Of a stretch of 18,251 nt of DNA, positions 8,252 through 15,254 are shown piece by piece. The notes below the pieces were generated by a model, which was given only the letters and a program-made list of their open reading frames with translations, did not search any database and had not been told where the DNA came from. Origin of the DNA: JANMEX01 sp031423755 (GTDB lineage Bacteria > Pseudomonadota > Alphaproteobacteria > Rhizobiales > Rhizobiaceae); contig JANPGC010000290.1 of assembly GCA_031423755.1 (NCBI GenBank), positions 1 to 18,251 of the forward strand, written 5' to 3'. The translations under genes were made by a program, and so were the position numbers. Positions within the stretch are counted from its first letter, which is position 1. The number at the start of each line of letters is the position of its first letter.

Positions 8252-8272
8252 TCTCCAGCGCCTCCCCGCGCT

Positions 8273-8301
8273 GTTAAACGATTTACTGTTAAACGTTTAA
8301 C
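8273..8301. promoter_or_regulatory. Tandem LacI-type operators
   Basis: GTTAAACGTTTAAC (8288-8301) is a perfect 14-bp palindrome centred on CG. GTTAAACGATTTAC (8273-8286) is a degenerate copy with the same left half. The centres are 15 bp apart. The size, AT-rich arms and central CG fit LacI/GalR-family operators, and the sites sit just upstream of the LacI-family gene. Two closely spaced sites suggest cooperative binding and tight autorepression. Confidence 0.75.
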
Positions 8302-8323
8302 ACAGGCTCTAAGCCCAGTGCAA
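8296..8323 (-). promoter_or_regulatory. Candidate promoter of lacI and the ribitol operon
   Basis: On the minus strand TTGCAC (8323-8318) is followed after 16 bases by GTTAAA (8301-8296), which lies inside the perfect operator. The matches to sigma-70 boxes are mediocre. The overlap of the -10 region with the operator is what one would expect for repression by LacI. Confidence 0.35.
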
Positions 8324-8460
8324 GTGGCAGAAGAACTATTTTGAAGAAGGTAGAGCTACGGCGTGTCCAGACAAAATGCCGGGACCAAATACCTAATACA
8401 GCCTATTTCACGAGAATTTCGGTCTGTAGGTATCGAAAGCAATAAGATTGTGCAGTCTTC

Positions 8461-8483
8461 CGGCATATGGCAAACATATGCCG
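8461..8483. repeat. Perfect hairpin in the gap between the two operons
   Basis: CGGCATATG (8461-8469) and CATATGCCG (8475-8483) form a perfect 9-bp stem with loop GCAAA. It lies about 65 bases after the stop of the fused ABC ATPase, the last gene of the amide/peptide operon. There is no T-run on either side, so it may be an mRNA 3' end or stability element rather than an intrinsic terminator. The rest of the 296-base gap (8252-8547) holds the ribitol operon promoter and operators and no recognisable gene. Confidence 0.5.
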
Positions 8484-8547
8484 CCCATAGGCGGGCGGAC
8501 ATTGGATTGCTGCGCGCTTGCGTGGCACCGCACCAAAATCGCTTTCA

Positions 8548-10248
8548 TCACACTGTTTGAGGAAGTCCTGCGTTGACTATCCTCGTCTTCACTGCTGGCA
8601 CAAGAACTGCAGCCATAAGTTTTTTCGTATAACTGTTTTGTGGATTTTCAAAAACCGCGCGCCTCGTGCCGATCTCCACGATTTGCCCACTCTGCATCAC
8701 CGCGACATGGTGAGACATGCGCTCGATGACCGCCATGTCGTGGCTGATGAACAGATAGGACAGACCCAACGTCTCCTGCAATTCGAGCATAAGGTCGAGC
8801 ACCTTGGCACGCACAGAGACATCTAGCGCCGCGACGCTTTCATCTGCAACGATCAGCTTGGGGCCAAGTGCGAGCGCGCGGGCAATACAGATGCGCTGGC
8901 GCTGGCCGCCGGAAAACTCGTGCGGGTAGCGTGTTGCCGCTTCCGCCGGCATCCCGACGCGCCGCAAAAGATCGGCCACGCGATCCTTTTGCTCGCTGGC
9001 ATTTGCAAGACCGTGTATCGCCAGCGGCTCTGCAATTGCTGCACCAACGGCCATCCGCGGATCGAGCGAGGCATAAGGATCCTGAAAAATCATCTGGGCA
9101 GATCGGCGCACCGACCGCATCTGGCGATGCGAAAGACCGGCAATATTCAAACCATCAATCTTGACACTTCCCGAGAACGGCACCAGCCCTAGCACGGCTT
9201 TGCCGGTGGTGGATTTGCCCGATCCGCTTTCTCCAACCAGACCGAGGGTCTGACCGGGAAGAATGGAAAATGAAAGGTCCTTGACGGTCGCAGCCACTTC
9301 CCTTGATTTGCCAAACCAGCTCATGCTGCGCCCATAGGCGACCGAAAGACCCGAGACTTCCAAAATCGGTGTCCGAACATCTGGCGCAGGCAAAGCGGCT
9401 GTGGCGCTGATGCGCGGCGGCGCGTCTTGGCCTGCGCGCGATCCCAGGCGAAGCACTGAGCCGAGCAGTTCTAGAGTGTATGGCTGCTGCGGGTAATTGA
9501 AAACGGCGTCCGCGGTCCCCTGCTCCACCAGTCTTCCATGCTGCATAACCAGCACGCGGTCCGCCATTTCGGCGACGACGCCCATATCATGAGTGATGAG
9601 TATGATTGATGTGCCGAATTCCGACTTCAACTCCCGCATCAGCTTGAGAATCTGCGCTTGCACCGTGACGTCAAGCGCGGTGGTCGGCTCATCGGCAATC
9701 ATGACTTTCGGCTGGCAAGACAGTGCCATGGCGATCATGACGCGCTGGCGCATGCCGCCTGAAAGCTCATGCGGATATTGCGTCAAGCGGCGCGCCGGTT
9801 CACTCATATGCACCGCGTCGAGCATACGTCTTGCGACGGCCTCAGGTGCATCGCCGCCAGCGGCATGATGCTCTCGGATGACTTCGGTCATTTGGGCGCC
9901 GATGGTCATCACCGGATTAAGCGATGTCATAGGCTCCTGAAAAATCATCGCAATTTCGCCACCCCGGATCTGGCGCATCTCGCTGTTGGAGAGCGTTACC
10001 AGATTGCGCGTGCCCAGTTGGATGATGCCGGACGAAACTTGCAGTGAGGCTTTTGGCAGCAAACCCATAATGGCCAGTGACGTCACGGATTTTCCCGATC
10101 CGGATTCGCCAGCAATACAAAGAGTTTCCCCCGGCATCAGGTCAAAGCTGACGCTGTCAATCACCCGCCGTCGGCCTTCCGGCGTGCGGGCGTCGATGTT
10201 GAGGTTAGCAACCGAAAGGACCGGCTTGATGGCAGCTTGCATGTTCAC
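8548..10248 (-). CDS. Fused dipeptide/oligopeptide-type ABC ATPase (DppD-DppF fusion)
   Basis: A 566-residue protein with two complete ABC domains in tandem. Domain 1 (about 10-265): Walker A GESGSGKS (47-54), signature LSGGMRQR (162-169), Walker B ending ADEP (185-188), switch His in ITHDM. Domain 2 (about 295-555): Walker A GESGSGKST (339-347), signature FSGGQRQR (445-452), Walker B ending ADES (468-471). The Ser in place of Pro leaves the catalytic Glu intact and occurs in DppF-type domains. In most Dpp/Opp systems these halves are separate proteins; fused versions such as GsiA/YejF exist. The GTG start at 10248 overlaps the amidase stop by 4 bases; an ATG at 10242 is equally possible. It should energise the two permeases encoded upstream. 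Confidence 0.9.
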   Translation of the reverse strand: MNMQAAIKPVLSVANLNIDARTPEGRRRVIDSVSFDLMPGETLCIAGESGSGKSVTSLAIMGLLPKASLQVSSGIIQLGTRNLVTLSNSEMRQIRGGEIAMIFQEPMTSLNPVMTIGAQMTEVIREHHAAGGDAPEAVARRMLDAVHMSEPARRLTQYPHELSGGMRQRVMIAMALSCQPKVMIADEPTTALDVTVQAQILKLMRELKSEFGTSIILITHDMGVVAEMADRVLVMQHGRLVEQGTADAVFNYPQQPYTLELLGSVLRLGSRAGQDAPPRISATAALPAPDVRTPILEVSGLSVAYGRSMSWFGKSREVAATVKDLSFSILPGQTLGLVGESGSGKSTTGKAVLGLVPFSGSVKIDGLNIAGLSHRQMRSVRRSAQMIFQDPYASLDPRMAVGAAIAEPLAIHGLANASEQKDRVADLLRRVGMPAEAATRYPHEFSGGQRQRICIARALALGPKLIVADESVAALDVSVRAKVLDLMLELQETLGLSYLFISHDMAVIERMSHHVAVMQSGQIVEIGTRRAVFENPQNSYTKKLMAAVLVPAVKTRIVNAGLPQTV

Positions 10249-11189
10249 GCCAAGACAATCCTCGGGAAGTAGAAGGAGACGACCCAGTTCGGCATATCCA
10301 CAATTTCACTGATACGAAGATCCCCACAAACCGAACAAAGCATGTAGGCGTCAACCGGATTGTAGCCATGCTCGGCACTCAGGAGATCCACCATGCGCAT
10401 CACAGCCTCACGCGCGCCGGTCATCAGGTCTGGACCGATGCCGGTGGTCACTTCGTAGCCCATGCCATCGAGGTGTCGCGTGACCGGCTCAGTCGTGGTA
10501 AAGCGCGGCGACTGAAGGTTTGCGCCCTTGATCAGCTCAAGCGTGGCTTCGACATTCATCTGGCTTTCGATCGCCGTGCCGCAGACCTCCCCGTCGCCCT
10601 GGGCAGCGTGTGTATCGCCGATGGAAAACAGCGCGCCATCCACCTCCACGGGCAGGTAAAGCGTCACACCGGCGGTCAGGTCACGAATGTCGAGATTGCC
10701 GCCAACGCGACGCGGCGGGACGACCGAATGCAGACCGGGTTCGGCCGGGGCCAGGCCGATGGTTCCGGCAAACGGTTTCAGCGGCACTTTTCCCCCTGGA
10801 CCGTAAAGCGCAGGTGTCATGCCGATGGCGTCATAGGTCCAGACATGCAGCGCGGGGTCCTTGAACTGATCTGCAAGCAATCCGAAGCCCGGAATATTGG
10901 CAGTCCAGCCGGAGCCGGAAGGAATGAACTTGCGCAAGGTGACCTTCAGCGCATCGCCCGGCTTGGCACCTTCAACGAAGACTGGCCCGGAAACCGGGTT
11001 GATCCTGGAAAAATCCAGATCCATCAGCGTATCAAGCGTGGCGTCCGCGCCAAGCTGACCGGCAGATGAGTCCGAACATTCAAAATGGATAGTCTCGCCG
11101 GATTTGGCGACAATTGCAGGTTCAAAATCGCGGTTCCAGCCGAAATGGTGCTGGGCGCGATGAATGGTGTGGGTGCAGGCAACGCACAT
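10245..11189 (-). CDS. Acetamidase/formamidase family protein
   Basis: A 314-residue cytoplasmic hydrolase of the FmdA/AmdA family, which cleaves short amides such as formamide or acetamide to the acid and ammonia. Conserved stretches include HFGWNRDFEP (15-24), GDALKVTL (78-85), KPFAGTIGLAPAEPG (138-152), GGNLDIRDL (163-171) and the strongly conserved GDTHAAQGDGE (191-201). The length is typical of short family members. The ATG at 11189 has a strong AGGAGG ribosome binding site. There is no signal peptide. The position inside an operon with an amide-sensor/antiterminator pair supports amide hydrolysis, while the flanking Dpp-type transporter suggests that the true substrate is imported and could be larger than acetamide. 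Confidence 0.88.
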   Translation of the reverse strand: MCVACTHTIHRAQHHFGWNRDFEPAIVAKSGETIHFECSDSSAGQLGADATLDTLMDLDFSRINPVSGPVFVEGAKPGDALKVTLRKFIPSGSGWTANIPGFGLLADQFKDPALHVWTYDAIGMTPALYGPGGKVPLKPFAGTIGLAPAEPGLHSVVPPRRVGGNLDIRDLTAGVTLYLPVEVDGALFSIGDTHAAQGDGEVCGTAIESQMNVEATLELIKGANLQSPRFTTTEPVTRHLDGMGYEVTTGIGPDLMTGAREAVMRMVDLLSAEHGYNPVDAYMLCSVCGDLRISEIVDMPNWVVSFYFPRIVLA

Positions 11190-11210
11190 GATTTTCCTCC
11201 TGATTGGATG

Positions 11211-11234
11211 TTCTCCGCCGTTTTCGGCGGAGAA
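11211..11234 (-). repeat. Perfect intercistronic hairpin between binding protein and amidase genes
   Basis: TTCTCCGCCG (11211-11220) and CGGCGGAGAA (11225-11234) form a perfect 10-bp stem with a 4-base loop, 18 bases after the binding-protein stop. On the minus strand it is followed by CATCC and then the amidase ribosome binding site, with no T-run. It is likely to stabilise upstream mRNA or reduce readthrough to the amidase and ATPase genes. Confidence 0.65.
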
Positions 11235-11252
11235 CTTTTCAAAGGCTTGCCG

Positions 11253-12869
11253 TTACTTCACGAAGATCGCGTCGTAATTGATAACGCGGGTCGGATCGAT
11301 GTAGATGTTGTCAGCGCCGCCCATGCGGGCGGACTTGGCGACCACGCGGCGCTCGTTCGTCACCGGAATCCAAGGCGCATCGGCCATGATATCAGTGAAG
11401 ATTTTGCCCCAGGCAGCAGTGCGTTCAGCCGACTTTGCAGGATCGGACATGGAGTCAGCGGCAACCGCGCGCTTGTCCATTTCCGGGTTGCAATACCATG
11501 ACCAGTTTCAGCCGCCCTGCACCGCGCCTGCGCAGCCGAGAATCGGACCATAGAAGTTGGAAGCATCCGGGAAGTCTGCAATCCAGGCCATGCCACCAGA
11601 CCAGATCATCGGCGCTTCGCCTTCGGTTCCGCCAGCGGCGATGACGTTGGACTGGGCAAGCGAGCGGACTTCAGCCTTGACGCCGATGGCTGCCAGATCC
11701 TGCTGGATCGCTTGCGCCACACGCGGCTGCGGGTCGGTGTTGGTGGAATAGAGCACTGTCTCGAAGCCATCTGGGAAGCCTGCCTCGGCGAGCAGCACCT
11801 TTGCCTTTTCCACATCGTAGGGATAGCCGGTATAAGACTCGTCGTAACCCGGCATCAGCGGCGGCAAAGGCTGGTTGGCGGCCAGAGCGCGGCCATTCAG
11901 CAAGCGCGTGATGCGCTCCTTGTTGACCGCCATGTTGACCGCCTGACGCACTTTCACATTGTCAAACGGCTTCACTTTTACATTGAGCGTGACATAGCCG
12001 GTGTGCAGCTGATCGCCGTCCACCAGAATGTTTGCGCCCTCCGGCGAGTTCTTCACTTCGAGGAACTTGGCCGGCGGCACGCCATCGCCGGCGACATCAA
12101 CCTCACCCTTTTGCAGACGCAGCAGCGCGACCATCGGGTCCTGGCCGATTTCAACCGTGAACTTGTCGATATGCGGCACGTTCGGCATGAAATAATCCGG
12201 ATTGCGCTCGAACACCATGCTCTGGCCGATCGTCCAGTCCTTCAGCATGAACGCGCCGGAACCGAGCGGCTTCTTGCCAAAGTCCGCGCCTGCCGCTTCA
12301 ACGGCTTCTTGCGGAACAACGGAAGCAAAGTTGACTGCCAGAACATGCAGGAAAGTTGCGTCCGGACGCGACAGCTTGAAGATGACCGTGTAATCGTCCG
12401 GCGTCTCGATGCCGGAAAGCATATCGGCCTTGCCGCCAGATACATCCTCGTAGCCGACGATCGAGCCGAAGAAACCAGCGCCCGGTCCTTGCGTTTTCGG
12501 ATTGACCGCACGCGAAATCGAATAGGCAACATCCTTGGCAACAAGTTCGCGGCCATTGGTGAACTTGACGCCGTGGCGAAGTTTGAATGTGTAGGTCTGC
12601 CCGTCTGGCGAGATTTCAAAGCTTTCTGCAAGAGATGGGATGAGGTCAGGCGTGCCGGGCGTGTAGTCCATCAGGCGCGAGTACAGGCTTTTGATCATCG
12701 ACCAATTGGTCCAGTCATAACCGATGGCCGGATCCAAGGTAGCAATGTCGTCCTTGTAGGTAATGACGATGTCGCCGCCTTGCTTGGGTGCGTCCTCAGC
12801 CCAGACAGGCGTTGGAAGCACGGCAAGAGCCATGGCGACGGTCGAATATTTCAGCCAGTTCTTGAACAT
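11253..12869 (-). pseudogene. Dpp/Opp-type (SBP_bac_5) substrate-binding protein with in-frame TGA
   Basis: One reading frame runs from ATG 12869 to the stop at 11253 (539 codons), interrupted only by a TGA at 11510-11508 (codon 454). The N-terminus is a clear signal peptide (KNWLKYSTVAMALAVLP, cut near VWA/ED). The body has SBP_bac_5 hallmarks: GGDIVITYKDDIATLDPAIG, SFEISPDGQTYTFKLRHGVKFTNG and a VRQAVNMAVNKERI segment. On both sides of the stop the protein still matches the family (GCAGAVQGG, then NWSWYCNPEMD). The family usually has an aromatic residue, typically Trp, at this position, so TGG->TGA is the simplest explanation. Truncation at 453 residues removes about 85 C-terminal residues that complete the first lobe. 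Reversal or readthrough would give a 538-residue protein. AGGGG precedes the start. Confidence 0.85.
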
Positions 12870-12899
12870 GTAGTACCCCTTTTATGGTCTGTGTTCATT

Positions 12900-13820
12900 T
12901 TAGCTTGCACGGATTCGCGGATCGATCAGCGGCGCTGTTAGATCTGCGATGAGATTGCCAACGACGATGGCAAATGCGGAGACGAGCGTGACGCCCATGA
13001 TGATTGGAATGTCGACCTGCTGGATGGCCTGCCAGGCAAGCTGGCCGATGCCCGGCCAGCCATACACCGCCTCCACGACCACTACGCCGCCCATGAACTG
13101 GCCGATATCGATGCCGATCATGGCGATGATGGGAAGGAGCGCGTTTGGCAATGCATGGCGCAGTATGATGCGGGCAGATGACAGGCCTTTGGCGCGGGCG
13201 GTGCGCACATAGTCCTGATTGAGAACATCCACCATGGCGGAGCGTGCCATGCGGGCATACCAGCCGGCACCCAGTATACCGAGCGTCGTGGCCGGCAAAA
13301 TGACATGGGCGAAAGTGCCGTAGCCGCTCATCGGGAACCAGCCAAGCGTGATGGCGAAAACGTAGAGCAGCAGCAGCGCGACAAGGAATTGCGGTGCGGA
13401 GACGCCGACAAACGAGGTCATCATCACCAGATTGTCGATGAAGCTGCCACGCTTCACGGCAGCGGTGATGCCAAGGATCAGGCCAAGCACCACCTCAATG
13501 AAAATGCCCGCAGCCATCAGCACCAAAGTTGCCGGGAGTCTCGACCATAACAACGTCGCCACTTCCGTTTTTTGCGCATAGGAGCGACCGAAATTTCCCT
13601 GAACCAGTCCGCTCACATAGTGCCAGAACTGTACAATCAAGGATTGGTCAAGACCAAGTTCGTGGCGAATGTTGGCTACGGTTTGCGCAGTCGCACTGCG
13701 CCCGGCGATCATGCGAGCCGGATCGGCGGGCATGGCGTAAAGCAGGACAAAGGTGATGGCCGCAACACCGAACAAAATAAGCGAAGCCTGCGCGAGACGG
13801 CGGATCAGAACCAAAGTCAT
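12900..13820 (-). CDS. Dpp/Opp-type ABC permease (DppB-like)
   Basis: A 306-residue membrane protein with about six helices. It opens with the DppB-type N-terminus (VLIRRLAQASLILFGVAAITFVL-like helix, then a periplasmic ELGLDQSLIVQFWHYVSGLVQGNFGRS region) and contains the EAA loop YVRTARAKGLSSARIILRHA that contacts the ATPase. The end LTAPLIDPRIRAS is the usual DppB end. The frame is open further upstream, but the ATG at 13820 gives the family N-terminus and lies one base after the stop of the DppC-like gene. DppB following DppC in the transcript is the reverse of the usual order. Confidence 0.9.
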   Translation of the reverse strand: MTLVLIRRLAQASLILFGVAAITFVLLYAMPADPARMIAGRSATAQTVANIRHELGLDQSLIVQFWHYVSGLVQGNFGRSYAQKTEVATLLWSRLPATLVLMAAGIFIEVVLGLILGITAAVKRGSFIDNLVMMTSFVGVSAPQFLVALLLLYVFAITLGWFPMSGYGTFAHVILPATTLGILGAGWYARMARSAMVDVLNQDYVRTARAKGLSSARIILRHALPNALLPIIAMIGIDIGQFMGGVVVVEAVYGWPGIGQLAWQAIQQVDIPIIMGVTLVSAFAIVVGNLIADLTAPLIDPRIRAS

Positions 13821-13821
13821 T

Positions 13822-14670
13822 TCAGCCCCTGCCCCGTTGTGTCGGATCGAGGATGTCGCGCAAAGCGTCGCCAACAAGATTGAAGGACAGCGCTGTCAAC
13901 AGGATCACCGCGCCCGGAATGAAAACCAGCCACGGCGCCGACTGGAAATAGCTCTGGCTTTCAAAAATGATGTTGCCCCACGACGGCTGCGGCGGCTGCA
14001 CGCCGATGCCGAGGAACGACAGGGTGGCTTCAAGAAGCACAGTGGTTGCAATGCCAAGCGTGCCCCAGACAATCGCTGTTGGGATGAGGTGCGGCAGGAT
14101 ATGCTTGAACAGAATGCGGCCATGCCCCGCACCGAGCGACCGCTCGGCCAGAATGAAGTCGCGTTCCACAAGGCCGCGCGTTTCGGTGTAGACAATACGC
14201 GCAACTTGAACCCAATTGACCAGCGCAATGACCATGGCAACAATCCACAGGCTTGGCCGCAGCAGCGCTGCCAGAACAATAGCGAGCAACAGCGCCGGAA
14301 AGGCCATCATCAGATCCGTAAACCGCATCAGCATGTTGCCAACCCAGCCGCGCAGGTAACCGGCAAGAATTCCCACCGCTAGTCCGATCGTTACGGCAAT
14401 GCCGTTGGCCACCAGCCCGATGATGAGCGACGTGCGCGCACCGAACAGCAAACGGGAAAAAAGATCACGGCCAAGCGTGTCCGTACCAAGCGGGAACTGC
14501 GCGCTGGGCGGCAGCGGCGCGCCTTCGAGAGTCAGCCCGTCAAACATTTGTTCATCAGGGCTGTAGGGCGCAAGCAGCGGTGCAAAGACCGCCATCAGCA
14601 CGACGAGCGCGACAATCACCAACCCCAAAAGCGCGGCAGGCCTGTGCAGGATCGCTTTCAACGCGCCCAT
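13822..14670 (-). CDS. Dpp/Opp-type ABC permease (DppC-like)
   Basis: A 282-residue membrane protein with about six helices. The DppC hallmarks are the short cytoplasmic N-terminus, FAPLLAPYSPDEQ, the periplasmic PLGTDTLGRDLFSRLLFGARTSL motif region, the EAA loop AERSLGAGHGRILFKHILP, and the end FNLVGDALRDILDPTQRG. A TTG at 14673 is possible, but the ATG at 14670 overlaps the ANTAR-gene stop as TGATG and is preferred because it indicates translational coupling. It pairs with the DppB-like protein to form the membrane channel. Confidence 0.9.
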   Translation of the reverse strand: MGALKAILHRPAALLGLVIVALVVLMAVFAPLLAPYSPDEQMFDGLTLEGAPLPPSAQFPLGTDTLGRDLFSRLLFGARTSLIIGLVANGIAVTIGLAVGILAGYLRGWVGNMLMRFTDLMMAFPALLLAIVLAALLRPSLWIVAMVIALVNWVQVARIVYTETRGLVERDFILAERSLGAGHGRILFKHILPHLIPTAIVWGTLGIATTVLLEATLSFLGIGVQPPQPSWGNIIFESQSYFQSAPWLVFIPGAVILLTALSFNLVGDALRDILDPTQRGRG

Positions 14671-15254
14671 CAACCAACCTCCGGCAGCGATTCAGTTCCA
14701 GCCAGGAACGAGGCGGCAATCGCTTCCATCGGCAGGCGGCGACGCATTGCGTTGCTGCGCAGGACCGCATAGGCGTCCTCTTCCGAAAGGTTTCTGGAAG
14801 CCATCAAAGCCTTCACCGCGGCATGAACAAGCGGTCGCATGCGGATACGCTCTTCGTAATGATCCAAGCGCTCACGCACAGTTTTGCGCTCTTCGTGAAT
14901 GGCAATCGCCATGAGCAGGGCGGGATAGACGGCAGACGCACTGAGCGGCTTGGCGAGTATGGCACTCGCCCCGACATTCATCGCCCATGCAATACGGCTT
15001 GGCGCTTCAGAGCCGAGCAGCGCGACGACCGGACATGGCGCATTTTCCGCGCCGCTCCATGGCAGAAGCCCGTCCCATCCCTGATCAGCATCGACCAGAG
15101 CGAGATCCGGAAAATTGTTGTTGGGCATTGGTTCCCACGACAGTTCGACTGAAAAGCCGAGAAGACGCAATTGCCGTGTAAGGCGTTCTGTGTTGCTGTC
15201 GATGCGGTGCAGCAGGGTCGCGCGCCAGCCGCTGAAATTCGGGGTTTGCCTCAT
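14670..15254 (-). CDS. AmiR-like ANTAR-domain RNA-binding antiterminator
   Basis: A 194-residue protein, almost the length of Pseudomonas AmiR (196). Residues about 10-112 look like a degenerate receiver (VDADQ near 54-58, MNVGASAILAKPLS at 92-105). Residues about 113-138 are a charged heptad-like helix fit for coiled-coil dimerisation. Residues about 136-190 form the ANTAR three-helix RNA-binding domain (HAAVKALMASRNLSEEDAY, then LRSNAMRRRLPMEAIA), with the family's conserved Ala, Leu and Met spacing. AmiR-type proteins act at leader RNAs, stabilising a double hairpin that prevents terminator formation. Here the gene overlaps the sensor gene by 4 bases (ATGA), as expected for a stoichiometric sensor-antiterminator complex, and the leader of this very operon carries a suitable site. 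Confidence 0.87.
   Translation of the reverse strand: MRQTPNFSGWRATLLHRIDSNTERLTRQLRLLGFSVELSWEPMPNNNFPDLALVDADQGWDGLLPWSGAENAPCPVVALLGSEAPSRIAWAMNVGASAILAKPLSASAVYPALLMAIAIHEERKTVRERLDHYEERIRMRPLVHAAVKALMASRNLSEEDAYAVLRSNAMRRRLPMEAIAASFLAGTESLPEVG

Noticed and set aside
8461..8483. Hairpin as the intrinsic terminator of the fused ATPase operon
   Set aside because: The stem is perfect, but no T-run follows on either strand, so I list it only as a hairpin.
8363..8560. A 65-codon plus-strand open frame between the two operons
   Set aside because: It overlaps the end of the ATPase gene, has no ribosome binding site and no recognisable sequence, and contains the hairpin at 8461-8483.
11508..11510. 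TGA read as selenocysteine or by programmed readthrough
   Set aside because: The family normally has an aromatic residue here, not Cys or Sec. No obvious stem-loop of the bacterial SECIS type follows, and the next base is A. A simple TGG to TGA change is more likely.
11712..12941. A 409-codon plus-strand open frame
   Set aside because: It is exactly antisense to the substrate-binding protein gene, whose signal peptide and family motifs are clear. The plus-strand product has no recognisable motif and is rich in Arg and His, as expected of a shadow frame.
13821..13877. Upstream start for the DppB-like permease (19 extra residues)
   Set aside because: The extension is encoded inside the DppC-like gene and does not resemble the DppB N-terminus. 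The ATG at 13820 gives the standard start.
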